In this document: piece after piece, positions 22,199 to 32,451 of the stretch
Numbering within the stretch: the stretch's first letter is position 1
Layout: each line of letters begins with the position of its first letter
Assembly (NCBI GenBank): GCA_025769875.1
Contig: JAGFNK010000225.1
Span: 1-64,000 of the forward strand
Length of the DNA: 64,000 nt
Direction of reading: 5' to 3'
Origin: Russula earlei
Taxonomy: Eukaryota; Basidiomycota; Agaricomycetes; Russulales; Russulaceae
Program-made: the position numbers and the translations under genes
The notes under the pieces: generated by a model
Seen by the model: only the letters and a program-made list of their open reading frames with translations
Told to the model about the DNA's origin: nothing
Databases searched by the model: none

Positions 22199-25025
22199 CT
22201 AAAAACGTCGAACGTCGCAACTCCCAATAGGAGCGGCAGGAGGCGCCGGTTGCAGCATGAGCTGATGACGAAAGCATCAGGCGATCCATGGCATTGGGAG
22301 GTAATCATGCTCACATATACAGTTTGGGCACTCGTGTACGCAGTCGCGATGACACCAAACACAACTAGGGCGATGTCCGCGGCCTTCTGTTTCCAAGTGC
22401 GCGCACAAGCTTTGTAATGAAGCATTGGCGGGTAAATGTAACAAAGCGGTCCACTGCAAGGTAACGTGACGGTCGGCCGTGGCAATGCTTTTCCGTGAGC
22501 GCAATCACCTACCAGGCAAAACTCCCCACGAAAGCGACGAACTTGTCGAGGTCCTTCGCGCCCGCCCAGCTGAGCGCGGTGCAGCCCATGACGACGAAAG
22601 ACCTAAACGCGTTCTTCTGCCACTTGACGCTCCAATCCACCTTCCCGCTTCGAGTGAACAGACCGTTCTCCATGATCCGTACGGCGGGGAAAAGCTGCAG
22701 TGGGGCGGAAAGTAAAATGGCGAGCGCATAAAGGAGCTGCACTGCTTGGGTGAAGGGCGAGGCAGAGTCAAAATTCTTCAGAATGATAGTATTGACTTCG
22801 GAACCGAAGGTGAGATAGGACATCGCGCCTGCACCGCCAAAGAGGACTTGAAAGAAGGTTTCGGTCGGAGGCGCCGATGGAGATAGTTCGAAACGAAACT
22901 CACTGATGAGGAAGGCCATTACGCCAGAGATAGCCATCGGGAATTTGTGCGGCGCACGCATGGAGTCTCTGATCGGAATGATCTAAGACAGATGAAAATG
23001 GACACTTTGCGATGAAGGGAAATTTCCATACCAAGCCAATGCCCTCGAAGGAGAAGGCAGCCGTGCTACGAACGACGTTCAGTAAGAAGACGTTGCTCCC
23101 AAGGCTACATACCCAATTAGAAGTGGGAAGTCCTTCGGATTGAACAATTCAACTTTCGCGATACCGCGTTGCGCGATAATGCCGAATTCGCTCCCGAAAA
23201 TGTAGATGAGACCAACAAGGATAAATACGTCCGCGATGAGGACTGTTATGCTAAGCTTGGCCAGATTTCGGATAAGTGCCAGGGGGAGGAAGACGACGAG
23301 TTGCATGACGATGAGATATTGGACTGGGATGAAATATGTGCAGCGGGAAGCCGCGAAGATGAAGCTTTGCAAGTTCTCCGCGACGAATATCGTATACGCA
23401 GAAACAAAGCCGATTTGTGAAACTGTAATGGACGTGAGAATTACATAGCGCATCCATGGGCCATAAAGGATCCCGCCGATTTCTGAAATTTGTGGGTCAG
23501 GGGTTGTGGCAACCATGGCGTACACGGACACACCTCCGTAACCCCCTGATACGGATTCCCTGGTCCTTACCAAAAGCAAAAACGCGTAAAGGGAGACAAT
23601 TGCAACGGCCGAGAGTGTTAGGGAAGAAAACAGGATACCGCCGTTGAGAAAGCTGATGGGGGCAATCAACCAACGGACCAGAGTGTGCGTTGCAGTTGGA
23701 CGGACTCACGCTTTCCCCAAAAACAGAACCCCGGTGCCGACGAACCCTTTCAAGAGCTACGAAGGAAGAGTGGACAAATGACTCACAGAATAGGACGACA
23801 AAGCGCAGAGAAGACATACCATCAACACGGCTTGGCGGACGGTCACGTCTCCATGGCTGATACTCGCCCGGCGACGCTTTATGCGTGAGCGCTGCTGTGA
23901 CGAGGAGCGTGGTAGGAGAGGAGATGTCTCAGAGACAGTCGGCTTTGATGGCTGCGATTCTGCGAGGATCCTTGCTAAAGACCCGCTTGCAGCTTCTAAA
24001 CCCATATGCGGTTCGAATGCGTCCTGGGATCCAGAAGGTTGGTCGTATCGCCGCTGGTCTTCATACACCATCTCCTCATCTTCCTCCTCAATCTCCTCAA
24101 GGTCTTCCCCGGCCTGACGGACGTCGTTTATGTACCGAGACGAAACGGGCTGAGTTGTCGACTCACAAAATGGCCAAACAGGTAGAGGAAGTCGATGAAA
24201 TTGTTGAGAATGCGAGGCGTTTCCCCATCCTCGCCGGCGGATCCTTGTAGTAGGACGTAGTTCCGGCGGAAACCGCCAGGCTCATGGATATGCTCAAACA
24301 CGGGATCGGGTGTGACCCCCGTGGAACCGGCAAACGACACGGCGCGCGGACGACCCGTTCGGGTCTGGTCCCGCTGCCACTTGTATATACCGTGCCTAGG
24401 AGAGAGCAACCTCAGAACGGGAAGAGCCCGCGGCGCCCACGTCGCGCGCCCGTCCAACGTACGTGATGTCCGCTCCCGGGGTGTGATACGGCACCGGGAA
24501 CGCAGAGTCCTGCTGAAAATGATCGGCGACATTCGCCGTCGACTCTTGGCGGGAAGGGACGCCGGAGGACCCATTATTGCTCCCCAGGCGCTGCTCGCGC
24601 GAGACGAGATGCTTGCGAAGCACCTTGACCCTGTCGTCCTCTGGGGGGGCGTCGACCTCGACGGTGGGGTCGGGCGGCGGGACGTCGTCGACGTCGAGGC
24701 CGAGACCGACGGCGTTTGGGCGGCGTGCGCTGATGCCGCCGATGGACGGCACAGGGCGGGGTCCGCCACCCGCGAACACGAGTGGTTCTGAGGACGTCGA
24801 CGGGCGGGGCGTGCTGGCCCCCGTTCGGGGCGGGATATTTGGCAGCGGAGGGGTGCCGATGTATTGCGCGCGAAGGCTGCGAAGGTCCGGCGTGCCAGAG
24901 TAGGGCGTGCCGGCGGGGCTTCCGCGCGAGTCAGGAACCCTCCGACTGGCTGGTGTGCCAAAGCCGGCACCTGGGGGTGGGGACCGGGGGCTGACGATGT
25001 TGACGGGTCGAGTTGGGCTGGCCAT
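22199..25025 (-). CDS. Vacuolar-type amino-acid transporter (AVT/AAAP family)
   Basis: Multi-exon minus-strand gene. Start MASPTRPVNIVSPRSPPP at 25025. A long Pro/Ser/Gly-rich cytosolic N-terminus of about 200 residues is followed by the transporter core: LNGGILFSSLTLSAVAIVSL (about 23640), the ILYGPWMRYVILTSITVSQIG helix, VQYLIVMQLVVFLPLALIRN, AMSYLTFGSEVNTII (about 22800) and QLLYALAILLSAPLQLFPA. The last exon, after an intron with donor GTGAGC near 22310, ends LMLQPAPPAAPIG at TAG 22199-22201. The order of helices and the long disordered N-terminus fit Avt3/Avt4-like exporters that move neutral amino acids out of the vacuole. It shares a 116-bp upstream gap with the divergent FRA10AC1-like gene. 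Confidence 0.88.
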
Positions 25026-25141
25026 GGTGGAGTGTAAGGTCCGAGGATGTGTGTGTCTGCTGCCTGCCCTGTCACCCTGGGAAAGGAAAGGAGAGCTTCG
25101 CTTAGGCGCTCACGCTACCCTTTCCGACGACATCATCCTCA
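25026..25141. promoter_or_regulatory. Short divergent promoter region
   Basis: Only 116 bp separate the start codons of the transporter (minus) and the FRA10AC1-like gene (plus). The region is mixed GC with no clear TATA box, so the two genes may share a bidirectional promoter. Confidence 0.55.
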
Positions 25142-25824
25142 ATGAGCACAGAATTCGACATCCTCAAGGCTTCGCACAAGTTCTTGCGCGAAGACGATGA
25201 CCCCGCCGAGGTGCGCAATCCCTCGTGGGACGACCAACTCGCTCAGAAATACTACGACAACCTCTTCCGCGAGTTTGCCGTTTGCGATCTCAAGCACTAC
25301 AAGTCAGGGAATGTACGCACACCCCACCAACCACCACCACCCATTCAAGGTCTCACGATCGCGCGTCGCAGTTTGCCCTTCGTTGGCGGACTGAGGAGGA
25401 GGTGCTCTCTGGTGCAGGAGAAAACACGTGCGGCAACACGCGCTGCAGACGTCATCACGACAACCAGGACGCATCCGTCCAACTGAGCACCTTGGAGCTC
25501 CCCTTTGCCTACGAGGAGCATGGGGAGCGCAAGAGCGCCCTCGTAAAGGTCGTGCTTTGCCCACGATGTCTGAAGAAACTCATGTGGAAGCGCAACAAGG
25601 AGAAAGAGAGTCAACCTCCCACCCCTTTCGAGGGACAGGCTGAGCCCAGCAATGATAAGAAACGATCGCGTCGCTCGAATGGGAACAGGGGCAGCAGGGG
25701 CGAGAGCTTGGTCGCGGAGACCAGCTCATCAATCCGTCGGCACAATTCGCGATCTCGCTCGCCAAGGCACAAAGACGTGATTCACCATCCCCGACGTCGG
25801 CAGTCTACACCATCTCAGGCATAG
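25142..25824 (+). CDS. FRA10AC1-like protein
   Basis: Two exons: 25142-25312 and 25372-25824, joined in frame over a 59-bp intron (GTACGC..CGCAG). The product is about 207 residues. Family hallmarks read across the splice: QKYYDNLFREFAVCDLKHY, then FALRWRTEEEVLSGAGE, CGN-RC and PFAYEEHGERKSALVKVVLC with PRCLKKL. These match the Fra10Ac1 domain, with a conserved Cys set (TCGN..C and LCPRC) that may bind zinc. The C-terminus is basic and Ser/Arg-rich. Human FRA10AC1 is found in spliceosomal C complexes, so a nuclear splicing role is inferred. Its 3' end lies 37 bp from the NPR3 stop on the other strand. Confidence 0.9.
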
Positions 25825-25861
25825 GCATAGACCCTCTGCTTTTCTTATTCGCATGTCTTAC

Positions 25862-28552
25862 TTACAATAGAAAGGTTTGTAACTGTAGACCCAAATCAGC
25901 GATCCCAAGGGACGGATGGAAAGGCCCAGTACTCACGTATTCGTCATAAGCATGTAATACTTCTCGCAGTTGCCTCCGAGATATCTCAGCCCGGAACAGT
26001 ATCTCCTCGTCTGTGTACTTGCCATCAAAGTATTGGTTAATTCTAGAGAGAGAATCGTCCCAGTTAGTCCATATGATCGCAGTTGAGTAACGAACTGGTC
26101 AAATCGCCGCGCAACGAGCTCGTCCCTCCCCTCCGACATGGCCTGCAACCATCGGCGCTGCACAGAAGTTGCGCGGCTGGGATCTGCCAGGAACGACGTC
26201 TCGTTATTGTCGTCTTCGTGGCCCTCCTCGTCCCCGCTGCTACGACTTGCCGCGTCACCATCCCCATCAACCTCCTCCGCCTCCGCCGCTGCCTCCGCCT
26301 CTTCGCTCTCCAACTCCTCATCGAGTTCAATGCCCTCCTCAAGGATCGGCGGCTCGATGACCTCGTTGATACCCGCACCGTTGTGCTGTGAGCCTGAGCC
26401 AGGCTGCGCGAACCACGGCGGTGCATCAAACAATCCGAAATCACCCTCGCTTTCCCCGCTATGCCTCGGTGTATCCTCCACCCCTGTATGCCACCCATTT
26501 TCACGCCGCTCTTCCCTCCGCCGGCGCACCCTGGCTTTCAACTGAGCGGGAACGATTATGCGCACGCGCAGATGAACGGTGACGAGTAGATCTCGCTGCA
26601 GCATCCATCGCACGACCTCATGGAACATCGGGACCCGATCCTTCGACATTACCACCGTGGCGTAAAAGTGGTTAGAAGAAGCTCCGGAGATTGTGGCGAG
26701 CAGCTGGGGTAGTTGAGGGATAGCGGGGTCCGGGAAAGCTTGTCGGAACTCCTTTGCAAGATCTTTAAGCCTAGATGGGTTCTAAGGAGATGTGCAGCCC
26801 GCCTAAGAGGTCAGGACGTACGACGCTTCGATCTTTATAGGTAGCGCAAATACGGTCTTGAGACCCCGATGGACCATGTCGACAACTTTGGCCCGCCGGT
26901 GGTGCACCAGCCATCGCACAATAGGGTAAACTTGCGTCTCGAGGTCCCAATCTAAGAGGCTCGCCACGTCGACAAGGCTAAAGGCCCAGGGGAATTCAGC
27001 GCAAGTGTCCCGTGTGACAAAACATGACGCACGACAGGGTCACGTCTACCGTTTCGAGAAACCTGATTAACTGCTCGGCTAGAAATCTGTCCTCCTTTCG
27101 CACATTCGTCCCTCGAATCGCAGCATAAACGTCTGCCCATTGGCGGCCGGGGTCGTCAGGACCGCTCAACAGCACCAAACTCTTCCATGGTTGCAGAGCA
27201 GGCAGATGCCATGCGATGCTAAACCCACGACCCCATGTACTCATGCCCTCTTGGGAGGTCACCTCGTCGTGCTCTGTAAATCCTTCGTCATCTGTGTTAT
27301 GAAGGAATGCGTCGAGGTGTGGCGGGAGTTGCAGTTCCAACGGAATGTTATTGATCGTAAGATGAGCGAGGGAGCGCGATTTTATGGATTCATAGAGCGT
27401 TTTCATCGCAGGGGCAATTGAGGAAACTGACAATGCCTCGTTCATGTACTCTTCGTATGTCCTGGCTAAGAAGCAGGCGGATCATCAACTTACGGGAGCT
27501 GAACAGACGCAACGCGACACCTCACATTTCGATGCAAATTCGTCCTTGAGCGCAATCAAGACATCGCACTCCTTTTCGACAAAGTTCGACAGGACTTGCT
27601 CCTGGAACAACACCGCCGTGAGAGTGAAGGCGACCTGCTGGTAGATGACGTCAAAGTATCTGCCGATAACCCCCGAGTCCGGGGACGAGGGATCGGGCAC
27701 CTCGTGCACGAACGCGACATGGAACGTCTCCAGCAACGAACACGAGACCGGCGGCGTCGAGGAACCGTTGCCCTCCGGCGCCGACAAATCGAAGTCGGTG
27801 GAGGACGAAAAGTCGTCGGTCGAAACGCGGCGCTTGCGCGCGCCGCGTCCGCGCGCGTCCTTCTCACGTTTGAACCGCCAGGCCCCGTCCGCGTCCGCGC
27901 AGACGGGGTGGCCGACGAAGAAGAGGTCGTCGACGGCGAGCTCGAACTTGCGATGGCAGAGCGCGCGATTGGGGAGGAGCAGCCCCGCGAAGAACTCGCC
28001 GGCATAGCCGAACAATGCGCCGTACTCGTCCTGCAGCGGCGCGTCCGCCACCGCCTGCGCGTCCGCGTCCACTTCGTACGTCATGGCCCCGCCGCCGCCG
28101 CCGCTGTTATTCCCCGCTGCGCCACTTCCTGCTGCTGCTGCTGCTGCTGCCGCGGCCGCTGCTGCTGCACTGGGGACGCCCCCGCCCCCGCCGCCACTGC
28201 TGTTGCCACCGTCCTTGACGGGCGAGGCGCGACCCGAAGGCGTCGAGTGTGAAGTCGAGCGCGAGATGGAGTGCGAACGGTCTCGTGCGGCGCGGGGGCG
28301 CTGCCAGATGTACTCCCATTCGTCGAGGGCGTGTGGCGGTGCCTGCGGCGCGTTGTCTCCGTTGTCGAGGATGCCCTCTTTGAGGTTGACCGAGCGCCAC
28401 GGGTTGTCGTATTGGTCGGGGTCGTAGCTCACACTCGGCCGAGGTCGCGCCAGGCGGGGCATGGCTTGGGGCGAGGGCGGCCAACGGCATATGAGGCTGC
28501 TTCCATTGGCGGAAGACGTGACTAGAACGATGGCCAGGAGCGTCTCGGCCAT
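25862..28552 (-). CDS. npr3: NPR3, GATOR1/SEACIT subunit
   Basis: Start MAETLLAIVLVTSSANGSSL at 28552, the typical N-terminus of nitrogen permease regulator 3. The ORF holds an Ala- and Gly-rich insert (about 28090-28200), then FGYAGEFFAGLLLPNRALC and ETFHVAFVHEVPDP motifs of the longin-type domain. Further exons give ILGREDRFL-like and RGTNVRKEDRFLAEQ segments (about 27080) and an acidic region (about 26200-26400). The C-terminal winged-helix segment reads INQYFDGKYTDEEILFRAEI and RRQLREVLHAYDEY. A last intron (GTGAGT..CTACAG) leads to LQTFLL and TAA at 25862-25864. NPR3 with NPR2 and the Iml1/DEPDC5 homologue acts as a GAP complex that restrains TORC1 when amino acids are short, at the vacuole surface. 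High confidence. Confidence 0.93.
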
Positions 28553-29508
28553 GAGATGAGCGGCTTCACCTCAGTCGGGTTGTGGTTACGTAGTATGTGA
28601 ACCGAGGGCACAAATTTTTTTTATCAGATAGTGGATTGATGCTATCAGATATCACATCATCGCTGACTGCTTGTCTTTCCACCTTCATGTTAGTTAGGCT
28701 ACAAGTCAGGGTCGGCAGCAGACTTGCGCCGAGGCTACCATGATTGAATCGTTCCCCCTTGGGGCAAGCAACGCGTCCTCGTCGTGGTCGTGGATATTCG
28801 GCCCCTCGGCGACACTCCACAGCATGCTTGAGACAATTGAACAGTTCCGACACATTATTCTTCCATGTGGCGTTGGGCGCATTCATAAGATATTTTTTAC
28901 GTACCAGCCAGTCCCTCCTGTTTTCGCGAGGCTCGAAATCTCTCCTGGTTCATAATTTTGTGACGTGTTGACGTGTTGACGGGCGGGCGGTACCTTTCGG
29001 CGTGGTTCACAGTCAGCCATCTCACTACGTTTCGCACGTTCGCAACACGGCAATCGATCATATCCAATCCACGGGTGGGAACTCCAAGCAGGCGATCCAT
29101 ATGAACAATTTGAATGGATTCGTCTGTCCCTGAATCTTATCAGTTATGGTTAACCTCTGACGCAATCCCCAATGTAATGCTGGAGTATTTAACACACGGA
29201 GCACACGCTTGGGGTGGCATCAACGGCGTCCCTCGGGGCTCAAATTCAAGTCGGTTACGGGTGGTGACGCGGCGGTGCCCGTGGATCACGGCGAGTCATG
29301 GACGTTGCTGCTTCATCTAACCCTTCCAACGTTTTCAATGCGGTGCGTCGAATCCTCTCGACTGAAGTGCTCTCTCTTCCTATGCCACATGCCCGTAAGC
29401 TTTCCGATGCTAGTAACACAGCACCAATCAAATCATACTGACCTTGCTTGCTGCGCATCTTATGTTCGACTGGACCCCCATTCGTCTCTGTGCAATTCAC
29501 AATTCATC
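28553..29508. other. Intergenic, upstream of NPR3 and the siderophore synthetase
   Basis: About 950 bp between divergent genes. Short open stretches on both strands show no domain. I see no tRNA or repeat. A GTGACGTGTTGACGTGTTGAC short repeat lies near 28960. Confidence 0.5.
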
Positions 29509-31846
29509 ATGCCCCTCAAAGTGCTCGCAATGCGCGGCCTAAGGAAGGATGACTCAACCGACCCCCCACACCGTTCTCCACATTCCGTTCCCACCTGGAT
29601 CCTATCTTCGCGTCTGCAGCCCTCAGAAAGGGCGGCTTTCGCCGTCACGTCACGTCTACTGGCCGCTTTCGTTACAGAATCGTTGCTCCGTTCTTATTAT
29701 TTCCCGTTATCCTCAGAGGAAGCATGCGGCGTCTGTATCATTCTATCCGCACATGTAATCGGCGAACCCCCCATTATTGCCCGATCATTACGCCCTGTGG
29801 ACATATTTGCTGTCATCCCTTTGCATCAAGAGCCTCTCTTCTCTGGGGCTCCCACCAAACATGGGAGGCTTGTGTCGCTTCTGGATCCACTTGACATGAT
29901 TCCTTCCGTCTTTGACCTTTCGACCCAAGATGACTTGTTGGTTGAATATGTACGGTGAAATTTATTACGATAGTAGTCTGGATTATCGCTCACCTAGGTT
30001 GGATAGCCCGCCCTCCAAGAGTCCATCCTCTCTTGTTTAATATCTCCGCCATGGCAGCTTGGGAGTTCTGTTGCTCTGGCTCTCAATCGGGATCCTCTAC
30101 ACTGGTGGAGAAAATTTGCAGCAAATGTCATTATGGGCAGCGATATCGCAACTAGTTTGGCAGAGGAACTCTCTAGCTCCTATATCTGGCAAAGTGCCGT
30201 GTTTAATTGATGTAGCTCCGACCCTTTTATGACCTTAAAATATTTTTAGGGGCGGTATACGAGAATCCCCCGATTTGTCCTACCATCTCCTCCCCGGCCA
30301 TTCAGTGGGAGCAGTCCATTGTCGAGGGCCATCCGGCGCATCCTGTGCGTTTCCATTCCTTCAAACCGTGGTGTGTTAATCCTTCATTAACAGATGCACC
30401 GTGCTCGCCACGCGATTCCGCCCCTTCCACGACAAGATCCCCAAGGCAGCGACTGGAAACGTCCACAGATCCGTTTTGCCGTCGTGTCTCGCTCGAGACT
30501 CGACATTGTGGGCCATTTTGAGCAAGAAATCCGCCCGGTCATAGAACTGGCCAGGCTTGCTTCGGGTATGCCCCTTCCTGAGCGGGACGGATGCATCATT
30601 GTTCCCGTGCACGATGTGCAAATTGCGAACGTCCGTGCAAAGTTTCCGGGTGTTGAAACTTTGGATGAGAAGTTCAGTGTCCCATCTCTTGCCCAGGCGA
30701 GCACTCGGTACGTTCGTCAATCATAGTTCGGTTGAATCCGCGAACCGGATGATCTGCAGAACTATCGTCGTTCCGGAGGTTCCAGACATTGCGCTGAAAC
30801 TCTCGATTGGCATCCGGATATCTTCTGCTCTCCGCACCATCTCCCACTTCACGGCCAACTTTGGCCCGCGTTTTTCCAGGGACGTCGTGCCCAAACTAGC
30901 AATGGATCCCTCCATTTTGTTTATCGAGCCAGAGATCGCCAGCGCTATCTGTGCAAGAGACGCCGAGGGTGTTGACCTCGACCCTGATATCGTTAAACAC
31001 TTCACGACCATAATCAGGAAGCGGTATGCCCCGGATGAGTCTGAGGCGGTGATCATATGTGCGGCGCTCCTAGAGACAGGACATCTGGGTCTGCCAGAGG
31101 GAGTCCCCATCGTGCAGCATATTTTTGGTCTAGACACAACGGAAAAGCGGCTCGCGTTCTTCCACGAGTGAGTTTTCCTTCCGGTCCCCCTCGATGGCGG
31201 CCGAGTAATTCTCGGCGCGGCACAAGGTATTCCCGCCTTCTCGTGGCGGCCGTGGTCCCACCCCTGTTGCACAACGGGGTCGCGTTCGAAGCGCACCCGC
31301 AGAACATGCTCCTGCGCGCCTCGCGTTCCACGCTGACGCCGACGGGTTTCGTCATTCGCGATCTGGGCGGGCTGCGCGTGCACCCGGAGACCCTGACGGC
31401 CTCGATCGGAACGGAATTCGCCTTCCTCCCGCACCACTGCGTCGTGACCGCAACGCGGGAAGAGCCCGCGAAGAAGTTGTATCACACCATGATCCACAAC
31501 CACCTGCAGCGCCTCGCGCGCGTCCTGCGGCTGCACGGCGACGGTAGCGCGTGGTCCGCGGTGCGCGCGCACCTGACGCGCGAGATCCCCCGCGGTTCGT
31601 GGTTGTGGTCGGCGTGGATGGATGAGAGCGTGAGGAATGTGCCGGGGAAGTGTCTGGTCAGGATGAAACTGGAAGGCGTGTATCGCGAGGTCAGTTCCCA
31701 CCCCCCCCCCCTTGTCTTTGGAACGCTGGGTTCACACATCATGTTTCCCCTGATACGCGCCCTCCCTGTTTCAGTCGGTCTACGAACCCTTCCCGAACTT
31801 GATCCATTATCGGCCAGAAGAGACGGATAGGAAACCTGCTGTATGA
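29509..31846 (+). CDS. IucA/IucC-family siderophore synthetase (NIS synthetase)
   Basis: Seven exons read in frame: 29509-29949, 30007-30193, 30250-30344, 30394-30717 ending at 30707, 30760-31167, 31227-31689 and 31775-31846, giving about 659 residues. Start could also be the Met at 29530. Family signatures: PSERAAFAVTSRLL, DIFAVIPLHQ and LLDPLDMIP early; VALALNRDP, WWRKFAANVI and GSDIA; the nucleotide-binding VEGHPAHPMHRAR across the exon 3/4 splice; and the FhuF-like HNGVAFEAHPQNMLL with IRDLGGLR. These enzymes use ATP to condense a polycarboxylate such as citrate with an amine or alcohol. No hydroxylase, acyltransferase or transporter for a siderophore lies next to it, so the product cannot be named. 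No signal peptide is seen, so it is probably cytosolic. Confidence 0.9.
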
Positions 31847-32451
31847 GAGCCCTGTATCTTGGTGAAAGAAGCTAGAAGGAAGCTAGACTGTGCTCTGCGT
31901 TTGCTTTAGACTACTACGTGCATCAGGGAAAACCTGATTTGCTAGCGAGTGATAATCATTGACTATTTCTGTGCTAACCTCTCGCTAGCGCTCGGTCGCA
32001 TGTGAGGATTTTCCTGATGTACAGTGCGCATGCCGGTCCGATGTTCTTGTCTCACATGGACGGATCATTAGTATAATGCACACCAACACTAAAAAAATGG
32101 ACCCAAGGAACCAGGAAGTATGATAGCTTGAACGCCGATTTGCCGAGCCTGTGGTGAAACGACAAACAACACAGAAATCACGCATCGATCACCGAACCGT
32201 GTCGCGCAGAGCGCAGAACTTGAACGACTGGTCAATGCCAACGGCTTGAAGTTGACGCGAATTAACAAGTATTGTGGGTATGCGTATCACGCACAAAACT
32301 GTCGCCTATTCTCCTTTATTACCATAGTCGTCACACGAACGCCAACACTGCGACATAGCAAACAGCTAGACCCTGCGAATTCGTCACTGGCCGGCCTAAG
32401 CGCCATCTAACTACCGACCATCCACGCAGGCATATCGTTTCTCAAGAAATT
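31847..32451. other. Intergenic, convergent gene ends
   Basis: Six hundred bases between the 3' ends of the siderophore synthetase and the C2 protein. It contains a short AT-rich stretch and no supported gene or RNA. Confidence 0.5.

Noticed and set aside
24284..24994. Plus-strand open frames opposite the transporter N-terminus
   Set aside because: Antisense shadow of the Pro/Ser-rich exon.
27596..28490. Long Arg- and Ala-rich open frames on both strands
   Set aside because: They are GC-rich shadows of the NPR3 first exon.
30007..30110. Apparent frameshift in the siderophore synthetase near the ISAMAAWE-like reading
   Set aside because: Using the later acceptor ATAG (exon from 30007) gives a clean frame into VALALNRDP and the following WWRKF, so no mutation is needed.
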